From TMED109 sp002684605 (GTDB taxonomy: Bacteria > Pseudomonadota > Alphaproteobacteria > TMED109): DNA of 64,000 nt. A model generated the notes under the pieces. That model had not been told where the DNA came from, did not search any database, and worked only from the letters and a program-made list of their open reading frames with translations. A program made the position numbers and the translations under genes. Location of the stretch: NCBI GenBank assembly GCA_913046335.1, contig CAJWSU010000007.1, positions 1 to 64,000 on the forward strand, read 5' to 3'. Shown here in pieces: positions 18,222 to 28,196 of the stretch; the stretch's first letter is position 1; each line of letters begins with the position of its first letter.

Positions 18222-19337
18222 ATGAGATCTTCTTTAATTCAAATTTTTACAGTTATTTTTGTCGCAGCTATATCTTGGTTAATATGGGATAAATGGGATT
18301 TAATTTCTGGGTCTGGCGATTCCGTAAACAGTATTGCAAAACCAGAAAAGCCTCCAACTGCAGTAGATGCAAAATCTGTAAGAGTGGATAATATAGTTGT
18401 CAATATGGAAGTTGTTGGAAATTTAAGAGCACTAGATGCAATTGATGTTACTTCTGAAATTAGTGGAATAATTACAAAAATTAATTTTACTGAGGGACAA
18501 TCTATTAAAAAAGGAGACGTTTTATTTCTTTTAGATTCTAATATAGAAAAAGCAGAAATTACTATACAAAAAGCAGATATCAATAGATGGACCGCTTTAC
18601 TAGAAAGAAGACAAAGACTAGCAAGAAGTGCAGAAAAATTATCAGAAACAAAGAATATAGCTAGGACTAGATTAGACCAGCTGTTAACTGATGAAACAGA
18701 AGCTCTCGCACAACTTCAAATAGCAAAAGCTAAATTAAAAATAGCTCAAAACAACTTATATAAAAAAATTATAAAAGCTCCTTTTAATGGAATTACAGGT
18801 CTAAAATTAAAAAGTATAGGGGAATATTTAGAGCCAGGAGAAATAGTAACATCACTAGATAGTATAGATCCAATAGAACTTGACTTTGAAGTTCCAGAAT
18901 CAGTTATTTCATCGCTTATAATGGGTACAAATATTAATACTGTTACTAGAGCTTGGGGTAATGAAGTTTTTACAGGCATTATTAAGTCAATAAATACTAG
19001 AGTAAACTTAGAATCTAGATCAATTACTGTAAGGGCTAAAATAAGTAATAAAAAACTTAAACTAAAACCAGGAATGTTTATGATGGTTAAACTTCCAGTT
19101 ATAACACACAAAAATGCTATAATTGTTCCTGAAGAGTCAGTGCTTACAGATGGCACACAGAGAACTATCTATATAATTAAAGATGGCGTAACAAAATCTA
19201 AGCCTGTTAAATTAGGTCAAAGACTGCCTGGTGAAGTTGAAGTTCTAGAAGGAATAGATTCAGATGCCATAGTAATTACTGGTGGAATTCAAAAAGTAAG
19301 AGATGGATCTAAAGTAACTGTCAGAGAGAGTAAATAG
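18222..19337 (+). CDS. RND efflux periplasmic adaptor (membrane fusion protein)
   Basis: A 371-residue HlyD/AcrA-family adaptor that links an inner-membrane RND pump to an outer-membrane channel. One N-terminal membrane anchor (residues 5-24) is followed by a barrel-sandwich lipoyl half motif (I-x-F-T-E-G-Q-x-I-K-K-G-D-V-L-F), a coiled-coil hairpin near 110-170, and the second lipoyl half with the L-K-P-G-M-F-M beta-barrel region. An AGGA precedes the ATG. The pump gene follows 32 bases later. No TolC-like gene is nearby. Confidence 0.93.
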   Translation: MRSSLIQIFTVIFVAAISWLIWDKWDLISGSGDSVNSIAKPEKPPTAVDAKSVRVDNIVVNMEVVGNLRALDAIDVTSEISGIITKINFTEGQSIKKGDVLFLLDSNIEKAEITIQKADINRWTALLERRQRLARSAEKLSETKNIARTRLDQLLTDETEALAQLQIAKAKLKIAQNNLYKKIIKAPFNGITGLKLKSIGEYLEPGEIVTSLDSIDPIELDFEVPESVISSLIMGTNINTVTRAWGNEVFTGIIKSINTRVNLESRSITVRAKISNKKLKLKPGMFMMVKLPVITHKNAIIVPEESVLTDGTQRTIYIIKDGVTKSKPVKLGQRLPGEVEVLEGIDSDAIVITGGIQKVRDGSKVTVRESK

Positions 19338-19369
19338 TAAACAAAAATATGAATCAGGAATAATTTATT

Positions 19370-22300
19370 ATGACAAAAAAAAATAATACTAATGAGCGCA
19401 CTCTTTTATTATCAGATATATCAATTAAACGTCCTGTTTTTGCAGCTGTAGTAAGTCTGATACTAGTAATATTTGGAATATCTTCAATGAAGGATCTAGC
19501 TATCAGAGAATACCCTGATATTGATGCACCAATTGTTTCTGTAATTACATTATATAAAGGTGCACCTGCTACGATTATTGAAAGTCAAGTCACACAAATT
19601 ATAGAAGAATCTGTTAGTGGTATAGAAGGAGTTAAACAAATCACTTCTAAAAGCAGAGAAGAAAGGTCAGAAGTAACAATTGAATTTGTAGTATCCAGAG
19701 ATGTAGATGCTGCAGCAAGTGATGTTAGAGATAAAGTTTCAGGAAGTGTTGGAAACTTGCCTCTAGATGCAGAATCACCTGTTGTTTTAAAAACAGAAGC
19801 TGATGCAAGTCCATTTATTTGGATAGGTATGAAGAGTAAAGAATGGAACGCTATTCAGCTTAGTGATTATGCAGATAGATACCTAGTTGATACTTTTTCT
19901 GTAGTTCCAGGAGTAGCAAAAGTTTTAATTGGAGGAGAAAGACGGCCTGCGATGAGAATATGGCTAAATAGAAGCTCAATGGCTGCTTATGGAATTACTG
20001 TGAATGATATAGAAGATGCTTTACTGAAACAAAACTTAGAGCTTCCTTCTGGTAGAGTTGAATCTGATAGAAGAGAATTTGCAGTGAGGACTGATTCAGG
20101 ACTAGTTACAGTAAAACAGTTTGAGGATATAGTCATAACACAAAAAGCAAATTATTTAGTGAGATTAAGTGATGTAGCTGAGGTAAATTTAGGTACAGAA
20201 GAAGAGAGATATGAAGTTCGAGCAAATGAAGAGCCTGCTATTGGACTGGGAGTTATAAAACAATCTAAAGCAAATGAATTAGAAATTGCAAATGGTATCA
20301 GGGCAAAATTAAGTGAGCTTCAAGCAAGTCTTCCTGAACAAGTTGAACTATTTATAGCTTATGATAGATCTAGATTTGTAGACGCTTCAATAAATGAAGT
20401 TTTTAAAGCTTTAGCTATAGCAATGTGTTTAGTTATTGCTGTGATATTTTTATTTTTAAGATCATTCTGGGCCACTCTAATTCCAGCAGTTGCAATACCT
20501 GTATCTTTAATCTCTTCATTTATTATATTAGATATGTTTGGCTTTTCTATAAATGTTTTGACACTTTTAGCCTATGTTTTGGCAGTTGGGCTAGTTGTGG
20601 ACGATGCAATTATTGTGCTTGAAAACATACATAGAAGAATTGAAAATAATGAACCAGTTCTTCTTGCCTCTATAAGAGGATCAAGGCAGATAGGGTTTGC
20701 TGTAATTGCAACCACCTTATCCTTAATAGCAGTTTTTGTTCCTTTATCCATGATGGGAGGAAATACAGGAAGGCTATTTAGTGAATTTGGAATTTCAATG
20801 GCAGGTGCAGTATTATTTTCTAGTTTAGTAGCTCTCACATTAACTCCTATGATGTGCTCAAAAATATTAAAACAAAAAAAGTCTAATAATCTATTTTATA
20901 GAAGTAGTGAAAAAGCTTTTTTAAGTCTAAATAAAGGCTATGAATGGTTATTAGATAAAACATTATCTTTTCCAATTATTATTGTGGCTATTGGGCTTGC
21001 GTTCTCGGCTACATCATATTCTTTATATAAAGAAGTTCCTAAAGAATTTGCACCTACAGAAGATAGAGGAGTTTTTCTCGTTGTTCTAATGGCTCCTGAA
21101 GGAGCAACATTAAATTATACTAGAGATTATCTTTTAGAAGTAGAAGGTGAACTAGCCTCTATTGGGCCCAAGGGCACAAAAGAGATAGATACTCTGTTTG
21201 GTGTTCTTGCTCCAGGTTTAAGTAGGCCTAGCCCAGTAAATTTTGCAATTGCTTTTGTAGTTTTGAAGCCTTGGGAAGAAAGAGCAAGAAGTCAACAATC
21301 AATAGTAAAAGAGTTTTTTCCAAAGCTACTTAGTATTCCTGGCGCAAATGTATTTGCTATAAATCCGCCAAGTTTGAACCAGCCTGGAAGAAAAGCACCT
21401 GTTCAATTTGTACTTGGAGGCCCTAGTTATGATACTCTGAAAGATTGGAGTAAAATAATAATAGAGAAGACTAAAAAAGAAAATCCAAAATTATTAAGTA
21501 TAGATGGAGATTACAAAGAAACAAAGCCGGAATTAAAAGTAGATATTGATAGAAATAGAGCTGCAGCAATGGAAGTGTCTATAGCTGATATAGGTAGAAC
21601 TCTTGAAACTATGCTGGGATCAAGATTTGTTACAACATTAAACGATAGAGGAATTCAATATAATGTTGTCTTGCAGGCGAGAAACAAAGATCGAGAAACT
21701 CCAAATGATTTAGAAAACATCTATGTTCGTAATGCTAATAATAATCTCATTCCATTAAATAACTTAATTACTACTAAAGAAACAGCAGCACCTAAAGAAT
21801 TAAATAGGTTTGATAGAATGCGCTCTGTTACTATTTCTGCCTCTTTAGCTCCAGGCTATAGCTTAGGAGAAGCCCTCGATTATTTAGACAATTTAGCATT
21901 AACAAGCCTTCCACCTGAAGCACGAGTTTCCTATGCAGGACAGTCAAGAGAGTTTAGAGATTCCTCTTCTTCTTTAATGATTACTTTTGGTTTAGCTCTG
22001 CTAATAGTGTTCTTAGTTCTTGCAGCACAGTTTGAAAGTTTTGTTCACCCGATAATCATTATGCTATCAGTACCTCTTGCAATAACTGGTGCGCTTGCAA
22101 CACTATATTTCACAGGTATTACATTAAATGTATATAGTCAAATCGGGTTAGTTATGCTTATTGGTTTAGTTGCCAAAAATGCGATACTCATAGTTGAATT
22201 CGCAAATCAATTAAGAGAGCAAGGTAGAAGTATAAAAGATGCAGTAAAAGAATCGGCGGCAGCAAGACTAAGACCCATTTTAATGACTACTATTGCGACA

Positions 22301-22534
22301 GTCTTTGGTGCTATGCCATTAGCTTTAGCTTCAGGAGCAGGAGCAGAAAGCAGGTCTTCAATAGGTTGGGTAATTGTTGGTGGAGTAACATTCTCCACCT
22401 TATTGAGTTTATTTATTGTACCAACTTTATATAGTCTTTTAGCGAGATTTACAAAACCTTCAAGTCATATCGCGGATCAATTAAGAGGAATAGAAGATGA
22501 GTATAAGAAAAATAATATTCAAATTGCTGAATAA
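19370..22534 (+). CDS. RND family efflux transporter, inner-membrane pump (HAE1 type)
   Basis: A 1054-residue proton-driven resistance-nodulation-division pump, full length. Twelve predicted membrane helices surround two large periplasmic loops. The proton-relay residues are present: D411 and D412 in V-V-D-D-A in helix 4, and K936 in V-A-K-N-A in helix 10. It belongs to the AcrB/MexB-like hydrophobe/amphiphile group; substrates cannot be predicted from sequence. It forms an operon with the preceding adaptor, and a FAD oxidoreductase follows after 24 bases. Confidence 0.94.
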   Translation: MTKKNNTNERTLLLSDISIKRPVFAAVVSLILVIFGISSMKDLAIREYPDIDAPIVSVITLYKGAPATIIESQVTQIIEESVSGIEGVKQITSKSREERSEVTIEFVVSRDVDAAASDVRDKVSGSVGNLPLDAESPVVLKTEADASPFIWIGMKSKEWNAIQLSDYADRYLVDTFSVVPGVAKVLIGGERRPAMRIWLNRSSMAAYGITVNDIEDALLKQNLELPSGRVESDRREFAVRTDSGLVTVKQFEDIVITQKANYLVRLSDVAEVNLGTEEERYEVRANEEPAIGLGVIKQSKANELEIANGIRAKLSELQASLPEQVELFIAYDRSRFVDASINEVFKALAIAMCLVIAVIFLFLRSFWATLIPAVAIPVSLISSFIILDMFGFSINVLTLLAYVLAVGLVVDDAIIVLENIHRRIENNEPVLLASIRGSRQIGFAVIATTLSLIAVFVPLSMMGGNTGRLFSEFGISMAGAVLFSSLVALTLTPMMCSKILKQKKSNNLFYRSSEKAFLSLNKGYEWLLDKTLSFPIIIVAIGLAFSATSYSLYKEVPKEFAPTEDRGVFLVVLMAPEGATLNYTRDYLLEVEGELASIGPKGTKEIDTLFGVLAPGLSRPSPVNFAIAFVVLKPWEERARSQQSIVKEFFPKLLSIPGANVFAINPPSLNQPGRKAPVQFVLGGPSYDTLKDWSKIIIEKTKKENPKLLSIDGDYKETKPELKVDIDRNRAAAMEVSIADIGRTLETMLGSRFVTTLNDRGIQYNVVLQARNKDRETPNDLENIYVRNANNNLIPLNNLITTKETAAPKELNRFDRMRSVTISASLAPGYSLGEALDYLDNLALTSLPPEARVSYAGQSREFRDSSSSLMITFGLALLIVFLVLAAQFESFVHPIIIMLSVPLAITGALATLYFTGITLNVYSQIGLVMLIGLVAKNAILIVEFANQLREQGRSIKDAVKESAAARLRPILMTTIATVFGAMPLALASGAGAESRSSIGWVIVGGVTFSTLLSLFIVPTLYSLLARFTKPSSHIADQLRGIEDEYKKNNIQIAE

Positions 22535-22558
22535 TCTAAAGAGAAAGTATAAATAAAA

Positions 22559-23677
22559 ATGAAAGCTGATTTTATAATTATTGGTTCTGGAATGGCAGGA
22601 ATGTCAGCGGCTTACAGATTATCCAAACATGGAAAAGTTATTGTATTAGAAAAAGAATCATTGCTTGGCTATCATACCACTGGACGTTCAGCTGCTTTTT
22701 TTACTGAAAATTATGGAAATAAGACAATAAGAGCTATTACAAAAGCTAGTAGATATTTTTTAGAGAACCCTCCTCCATGCTTTAAAGAAAATGAATTAAT
22801 GACAAACTATGGAGGATCGCTTTTCATTGCTAATAAAAATCAAAGCAGTCTTATAGACAAAGAATTAGAATATGCTTCGTCTTTATCAGCTAATGTATTT
22901 GAAATTTCTATAAAAAAAGCTCTAGAAATGGTTCCAATTATTAGAGAAAACTATATAGATCGTGCACTTCATGAACCAGATTCTAAAGCTATGGATGTAG
23001 ATTTAATTCATCAAGGCTTTGCTAGAGGTTTGAAATCAAATAACGGAAAAATTATTTTTAATGCTGAAGTAAATAAAATTGATAAAATAAACCAAGATTG
23101 GAAAGTTAGTACTAAAACAGATGATTTTTTTGCCCCCATAATAATAAATGCAGCTGGAGCTTGGTGTGACGAGGTAGCAATTTTGGCAGGATGTAAACCA
23201 TTAGGTCTTATACCTAAAAGACGAACTGTTATAATCTTTGAACATTCTGAAAATATAAATACTTCAAATTGGCCAGTTGTTATAGATGTAGAAGATAACT
23301 TTTATTTTAAATCAGAAGCTGGAAAAATATTGGCATCTCCAGCAGATGAAACAGATAGCCTTCCTTGTGATGCGCAGCCTGAAGAAATAGATATTGCTAT
23401 GACAGTAGCTAGAATTGAAGAGGCAACTAATTTTAAAATAAAAAAAATTGATCATAAATGGGCAGGATTAAGATCATTTTTCTCTGATCGAACTCCAACA
23501 GTGGGAGAAGATCCGTTAGTTTCTAATTTTTACTGGCTAGCAGGTCAAGGAGGTTATGGAATCCAAACAGCTCCTGGTATTTCTAAAATTATTGAATGCT
23601 TAATTGTGGGAAAAAAATGGCCAAGCTATATGAGCGACCTAAAAATATATCCTGAAACACTTTTATCAAATCGATAA
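22559..23677 (+). CDS. FAD-dependent oxidoreductase of the DAO (D-amino acid oxidase-like) family
   Basis: A 372-residue flavoprotein with an N-terminal dinucleotide site I-I-G-S-G-M-A-G-M-S-A-A (residues 7-18) and the DAO-type C-terminal W-A-G-L-R-S-F and G-Q-G-G-Y-G-I-Q-T-A-P segments. Such enzymes oxidise amines, imino or hydroxy acids and pass electrons to oxygen or quinone. There is no signal peptide. It probably shares the RND transcript, but a functional link is not obvious. It meets the OmpA-like gene tail to tail with 11 bases between. The substrate is unknown. Confidence 0.85.
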   Translation: MKADFIIIGSGMAGMSAAYRLSKHGKVIVLEKESLLGYHTTGRSAAFFTENYGNKTIRAITKASRYFLENPPPCFKENELMTNYGGSLFIANKNQSSLIDKELEYASSLSANVFEISIKKALEMVPIIRENYIDRALHEPDSKAMDVDLIHQGFARGLKSNNGKIIFNAEVNKIDKINQDWKVSTKTDDFFAPIIINAAGAWCDEVAILAGCKPLGLIPKRRTVIIFEHSENINTSNWPVVIDVEDNFYFKSEAGKILASPADETDSLPCDAQPEEIDIAMTVARIEEATNFKIKKIDHKWAGLRSFFSDRTPTVGEDPLVSNFYWLAGQGGYGIQTAPGISKIIECLIVGKKWPSYMSDLKIYPETLLSNR

Positions 23678-23688
23678 TAAATAATTTC

Positions 23689-24828
23689 TTAAGGTTGAGT
23701 TAACTTTATTTCAATTCTTCTATTTTTTCTATATGAAGATGGGTCATTGCCATATTCTAATGGTTGAAATTCTGCGAATCCTGCTACTGATATTTTATCT
23801 GAACTGACCCCTGATAACATTAATACTCTGCCTACTGAAATAGCTCTAGCAGCGCTTAATTCCCAATTTGATGGATACAAAGCTGTGTTAATTGGATTTT
23901 GGTCTGTATGCCCCTGTATTTGTAATACCCACGGAATATCTTTAGGTATATCTTTTGTAATATCTAATAATATTTTTGATAGTTCTCGGAGTTGCTCAGC
24001 CCCTTCTATACCAACCTCTGCAGAACCTGAAGCAAATAAAACCTCTGATTGAAAAATAAACCTATCTCCTACAATTTGCACATCACTCCTATTACCTAGA
24101 ATTGCTCTTAACCTTCCAAAAAACTCTGACTTATATTGGCTTAGCTCTCCAACTTTAACAGCCAATGCTGTATTAAGCTTTTTTCCCAACTCTATAATTT
24201 GAATATCTTTCTTCTTAATGTTCTCTACATTTATATCTAACAAATTCTGAATTATATTTAACTGTTCTCTTAATTCTGATACTTGCATATTTAAGAGAGA
24301 TACTTGATTTTTTGCTGCCTCAGATAGTTTAACTTCTTCCTCTGCCTTTATAAGCTTAACTTTTGTTGATCTTAGGGTAGAAAGTAATTGTTTAAGCTCA
24401 CTTTCTAAATCAGTATTCTTAATATCTAAATTTTGATTTTCTTCTTTTATTTTATTACTACTAATCTTTAATGAAGCTAATAATCTATTGATCTCTATAT
24501 TTTTATTTTTTAAGTCGGCAAACTCCATTGATAATAAATCAGAAGTGATACTTGAATCATTTAATTTATTATTAAGATTAGAAATAGTACTTGTTAAGTC
24601 TTTATTCTCTTTTTTTTCTAAAGACAGTAGTTCAGATAATTGATAAATTTGCATATTTAAGTCTTCTAAAGCATCGTCCTTAGTCGATAATAATTTAGAC
24701 AATAAAAATTCTGAAGAAATAAAAATTGTTAATAAAAAAATTAAAACTAATAATAGAGTTGATATTGCATCCACAAATCCGGGCCATATATCTGATGAGC
24801 TTCTTGTTCTATTTCTAGATCTTATCAA
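23689..24828 (-). CDS. OmpA/MotB-like peptidoglycan-binding membrane protein
   Basis: A 379-residue inner-membrane protein: a single transmembrane helix near residues 17-42, a long Leu/Lys/Glu-rich coiled coil (about 50-225), and a C-terminal OmpA domain that binds peptidoglycan (Q-G-H-T-D-Q-N-P-I and R-R-I-E-I-K-L). The start has the MotB-like layout of a short basic tail and one helix with F-V-D-A (its Asp could carry protons). It follows the MotA/TolQ-like gene by 23 bases, so the two probably form a proton-driven stator complex. No flagellar genes are present; the role is likely in the envelope. Confidence 0.86.
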   Translation of the reverse strand: MIRSRNRTRSSSDIWPGFVDAISTLLLVLIFLLTIFISSEFLLSKLLSTKDDALEDLNMQIYQLSELLSLEKKENKDLTSTISNLNNKLNDSSITSDLLSMEFADLKNKNIEINRLLASLKISSNKIKEENQNLDIKNTDLESELKQLLSTLRSTKVKLIKAEEEVKLSEAAKNQVSLLNMQVSELREQLNIIQNLLDINVENIKKKDIQIIELGKKLNTALAVKVGELSQYKSEFFGRLRAILGNRSDVQIVGDRFIFQSEVLFASGSAEVGIEGAEQLRELSKILLDITKDIPKDIPWVLQIQGHTDQNPINTALYPSNWELSAARAISVGRVLMLSGVSSDKISVAGFAEFQPLEYGNDPSSYRKNRRIEIKLTQP

Positions 24829-24851
24829 TTAAAAAACCCCTTATTTCTTCT

Positions 24852-25994
24852 TTATTTTTTTTCTACAACTGCCGAGATAGTTTTAGCTAATAATTTTATT
24901 TCTGACCTTAATTCAGTTATGAGTTGTCTATTTCCTTGATTATTTTCCTCCACTAATCTTCTCATTGATATATCCATATTTCTAATATGCTCTTTTGTAG
25001 GGTCATCTAAACCATTAGGGTGTTCCCTCATATATTCTACTAATGGTGTTATATCAATTGACTTGTCACTTCCTTTTGCAAGAGCTTTTTGATTACTTTT
25101 AATCTGGTCAGCAACCGCCGACATTTTTTCTGCTAAGTTAGCAAAGTTGTCTGCTAAATGTTTTCTTTCATCTTCTCCTCTACCGAGAGTACTCTGCAAT
25201 GAGTCAATACTTTCTGCAGTTTGCTCTAATAAAGCCTGCACATAGATAGGCACACCATCTTCTTGAATTTTTTGAGAATCTTTATTATTTACTGCAATTA
25301 GACTCATAGTAGATAACCATTCTTCAATATCATTATAAAATTGATTCTGAGACTGCGATGCTTGAATATCTAAAAACCCTAATATTAAAGATCCTGATAA
25401 ACCAAATAAGGAAGATGAGAAAGCAGTTCCCATTCCGTCTAATGGTTGTTTTAAACCTTCTTTTAACTTTAAAAACATTAGTGAACTATCTTCATCTTCT
25501 GTGCCTAAAGAATTTATTACCTCGCCAACTGAGCCAATAGTATTTAGTAACCCCCAGAAAGTACCTAATAAACCTAGAAATACTAGTAACCCAATTAAAT
25601 AACGAGAAATCTCTCTTGTCTCATCTAGTCTCAAATTTAAACTATCTAATAAAGAACGCATAGCTAATGAGGAAATGGTAAAACGGCCTTTATGTTCTTC
25701 TAATAAGCTTGCCATTGGAGCCAATAATATTAATTTTTTATTATCTAAATTGCCAGTTAATCCTTTAGCTTTATTTCTTTTATACCCCTCTATCCATTGG
25801 ATTTCTGGTCTTAAAGTATAAACTTGCCTAAATATAATAATAATTCCAAAGCCTAAAACAGCGAATATTAAACCATTAATTATTGGATTAGTTAAGAAGG
25901 CATCGGTTAAAGAGCTTATTAAAAAAAAACCTAGTATTAAGTTTAAGACAATAAAAACGATCATTCTTTGTATAAATCTATTCGGGCTATTCAT
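24852..25994 (-). CDS. MotA/TolQ/ExbB-family proton channel protein
   Basis: About 380 residues with two N-terminal membrane helices, a further helical pair around residues 130-155 and 190-210 typical of the MotA/TolQ core, and a long polar, helical C-terminal tail. Several starts are in frame (26003 GTG, 26000, 25994). I chose ATG 25994 because the AGG of the ribosome site lies 8 bases upstream. It pairs with the OmpA/MotB-like gene downstream and is distinct from the real TolQ at 39 kb. The gene pair beside suhB and efp is common in alphaproteobacteria. Its function is uncharacterised. Confidence 0.85.
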   Translation of the reverse strand: MNSPNRFIQRMIVFIVLNLILGFFLISSLTDAFLTNPIINGLIFAVLGFGIIIIFRQVYTLRPEIQWIEGYKRNKAKGLTGNLDNKKLILLAPMASLLEEHKGRFTISSLAMRSLLDSLNLRLDETREISRYLIGLLVFLGLLGTFWGLLNTIGSVGEVINSLGTEDEDSSLMFLKLKEGLKQPLDGMGTAFSSSLFGLSGSLILGFLDIQASQSQNQFYNDIEEWLSTMSLIAVNNKDSQKIQEDGVPIYVQALLEQTAESIDSLQSTLGRGEDERKHLADNFANLAEKMSAVADQIKSNQKALAKGSDKSIDITPLVEYMREHPNGLDDPTKEHIRNMDISMRRLVEENNQGNRQLITELRSEIKLLAKTISAVVEKK

Positions 25995-26086
25995 AAGCAT
26001 CACCTAATTAATTACAAAGTATATTCATAATAACTTAATATAAATAAATTAATATAATATTACAATTTTTTTGCCCTAATGATAAT

Positions 26087-26878
26087 TTAAGAATTTATTA
26101 CCTTTTGTAATTCTTGAACAATATGTAAATTACCCGCGACAATATTTCCTGTTAGTAATGGATCCTCTTTGTTATCTATTCCTTTTGCTAAACCACCGGC
26201 TTCCTTCACCAATATAATACCTGCTGCAATATCCCATGAACTTAGACCAAACTCCCAGAAACCATCTACTCTTCCTGCTGCCACAAAGGCTAAATCTAAA
26301 GAGGCAGCTCCAAACCTTCTAAGGCCGGCTACTTTTGACATAACTGCTTGCTGTATTTTAATATGTTCCTGATGGTTACCTCTACCTAAAAAAGGAATAC
26401 CCAATGCAATAATAGATTTATCTAAAGTCTTTTTATTTTTAACTCTTAACCTTTGATCGTTTAAATAAGCTCCTAGACCATCTTCTGCCCAATAAAAATC
26501 ATTATGAATAGGATCATAGACAACTCCTGCAATTATTTTATTTTCATGATGCAAAGCAATAGAAATTGCAAAATACGGAATACCATTCATAAAATTTAAT
26601 GTTCCATCTATAGGGTCAATAATCCAAGTATACTCATTTTCATTGATATTGTTTTTAATCTTACCTTCTTCCATTAAAAAACCATAACCTGTTCTTGATC
26701 TGGAGAGTTCATAATGAATAATTTCTTGTGCTTTAATATCTGCCATTGTAACAAAATCATTTTGGCCTTTTATAGAGACTTGTAACTTTTCTAATTCTCC
26801 AAAATCTCTCAGTATTGATCTAGCTGCCTTTCTGGCAGCAGACATCATTATAGTAATATTTGGTGAATATCTAATCAT
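26087..26878 (-). CDS. suhB: Inositol monophosphatase family protein (SuhB-like)
   Basis: A 263-residue magnesium-dependent phosphatase. Metal-site motifs are complete: E-E-G near residue 68, D-P-I-D-G-T-L-N-F near 88, and W-D-I-A-A-G near 213. SuhB proteins hydrolyse inositol-1-phosphate and in enterobacteria also bind RNA polymerase/NusA. It lies 16 bases after efp, in the order efp-suhB-MotA-like-OmpA-like. The physiological substrate is not evident. Confidence 0.94.
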   Translation of the reverse strand: MIRYSPNITIMMSAARKAARSILRDFGELEKLQVSIKGQNDFVTMADIKAQEIIHYELSRSRTGYGFLMEEGKIKNNINENEYTWIIDPIDGTLNFMNGIPYFAISIALHHENKIIAGVVYDPIHNDFYWAEDGLGAYLNDQRLRVKNKKTLDKSIIALGIPFLGRGNHQEHIKIQQAVMSKVAGLRRFGAASLDLAFVAAGRVDGFWEFGLSSWDIAAGIILVKEAGGLAKGIDNKEDPLLTGNIVAGNLHIVQELQKVINS

Positions 26879-26894
26879 AAATCTTCCTTATTTT

Positions 26895-27461
26895 TTATGT
26901 TTTTTCTTTTCCTACATAAGTAGAGTCTAAAGTAGCTACTATTACTCTAGTACCAACTGTAATATGAGGTGGTACCATTATTCTCAGGTTATTATCTAAT
27001 ATTGCAGGCTTATATGAAGAGGAAGCTGTCTGACCTTTAACCACGGATTCAGTTTCTATTACTTCATGTACCACTTGTTCTGGCAAATCAATGCCTATTG
27101 GTTTATCATCAACTATTTCTAATGTTACTTGCATTCCATCTTGAAGAAATGCTTTTTGATCACCTACAAGCGAAACTGGTAATTCAATTTGTTCATAGGA
27201 TTCTATATCCATAAAAGTTAGCATATCGTCTGTACTAAAAAGATATTGATAAGGTCTAGTATCTATAGTTAAGCGTTCAACAACTTCATTAGCTCTAAAC
27301 CTTTCATTTAGTTTCGATCCCGTTTTTAAATTTTTCAATTCTACTTGATTAAATGCACCACCTTTTCCTGGTTTAACTGCCATACACTTAATTGCTCTCC
27401 ATTGCATTTTTTGATGTTCTATAATATTTCCTGGCTTAATTGCATTACCGTTAATTTTCAT
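26895..27461 (-). CDS. efp: Translation elongation factor P
   Basis: A 188-residue factor that rescues ribosomes stalled on polyproline stretches. The N-terminal KOW-like domain carries the loop K-P-G-K-G-G-A-F with the modifiable Lys at about residue 33, followed by two OB domains. I chose ATG 27461 (M-K-I-N-G-N) rather than the in-frame start at 27485 because it gives the standard EF-P N-terminus and length, with GGAG at 27475-27472 ten bases upstream. It is separated from thiE by about 100 AT-rich bases and may have its own promoter. Confidence 0.95.
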   Translation of the reverse strand: MKINGNAIKPGNIIEHQKMQWRAIKCMAVKPGKGGAFNQVELKNLKTGSKLNERFRANEVVERLTIDTRPYQYLFSTDDMLTFMDIESYEQIELPVSLVGDQKAFLQDGMQVTLEIVDDKPIGIDLPEQVVHEVIETESVVKGQTASSSYKPAILDNNLRIMVPPHITVGTRVIVATLDSTYVGKEKT

Positions 27462-27558
27462 TGGAAAATTACTCCTATTAATCAATCTTATTAAAAATTT
27501 ATGCTTAACTTTTCTAAATTAATTTATAATAATATTTTTACAAATAAGATATATAATT

Positions 27559-28173
27559 TTAAACTATAATATTTTTAAAATTTAGAATTGCTTTCCTAGG
27601 GCTATCTATATTGTTCCAAATAGCACCTACTACTGCGATAAAATCTACACCTGCTTTAATTAATTCATGACAATTTTTTGAGTTGATACCTCCAATGGCA
27701 ACGCACGGGATGTCACTAATTAAAACCCAATCTTCTATAAGACTCATTACTGCTTTTGCCTTTGCCTTTTTAGTCTTAGTTTCAAAGAATGCTCCAAAAG
27801 CAACATAGTTTGCTCCTTGTTCAGCAGCTTTCATTGCTAAATGTTTCGAATTATAACAGGACGCCCCAATTATTGCTTTAGACCCTAATAATTTTCTCGC
27901 ATCTAATATCGACGAATCATCTTCTCCTAAATGAACTCCATCTGCTCCTATTTTGTTTACTAGATCTAACCTATCATTCAATATAAAAGGAACACCAAAC
28001 TTATTACATATAGGTTTAAGGGCTTTAGATATATTAATAAGCTCTTGATCATTTAGATTTTTTAACCTTAATTGAAAGCAAGCAACTAAACCGGTTTTTA
28101 AAACCTCCTCTAATGACGAGGGGAATTCATTAATATTAATATTAGCTGGCGAAATTATATATAACTTTGTCAA
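27559..28173 (-). CDS. thiE: Thiamine phosphate synthase
   Basis: A 204-residue TIM-barrel enzyme that joins HMP pyrophosphate and thiazole phosphate into thiamine phosphate. Family motifs visible: N-D-R-x-D-L near residue 66, G-A-D-G-V-H-L-G (75-82), G-A-S-C-Y near 98, and the phosphate-binding V-A-I-G-G-I near 168. It is embedded in the glycolytic operon after fba, as in many alphaproteobacteria. ThiD is elsewhere in the window (49.8 kb). No THI riboswitch is visible upstream. Confidence 0.92.
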   Translation of the reverse strand: MTKLYIISPANININEFPSSLEEVLKTGLVACFQLRLKNLNDQELINISKALKPICNKFGVPFILNDRLDLVNKIGADGVHLGEDDSSILDARKLLGSKAIIGASCYNSKHLAMKAAEQGANYVAFGAFFETKTKKAKAKAVMSLIEDWVLISDIPCVAIGGINSKNCHELIKAGVDFIAVVGAIWNNIDSPRKAILNFKNIIV

Positions 28174-28196
28174 AATTTATTATCAATATACATTAT

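Noticed and set aside
23689..25994. MotA-like plus OmpA/MotB-like pair as a Zorya (ZorAB) defence system or flagellar motor
   Set aside because: No zorC, zorD or zorE-type nuclease or helicase gene and no flagellar gene is nearby; the neighbours are efp and suhB, the usual alphaproteobacterial housekeeping setting.
27486..28196. THI (thiamine) riboswitch near thiE
   Set aside because: thiE lies 23 bases after fba inside an operon with no room for the element, and no CUGAGA-type core is visible.
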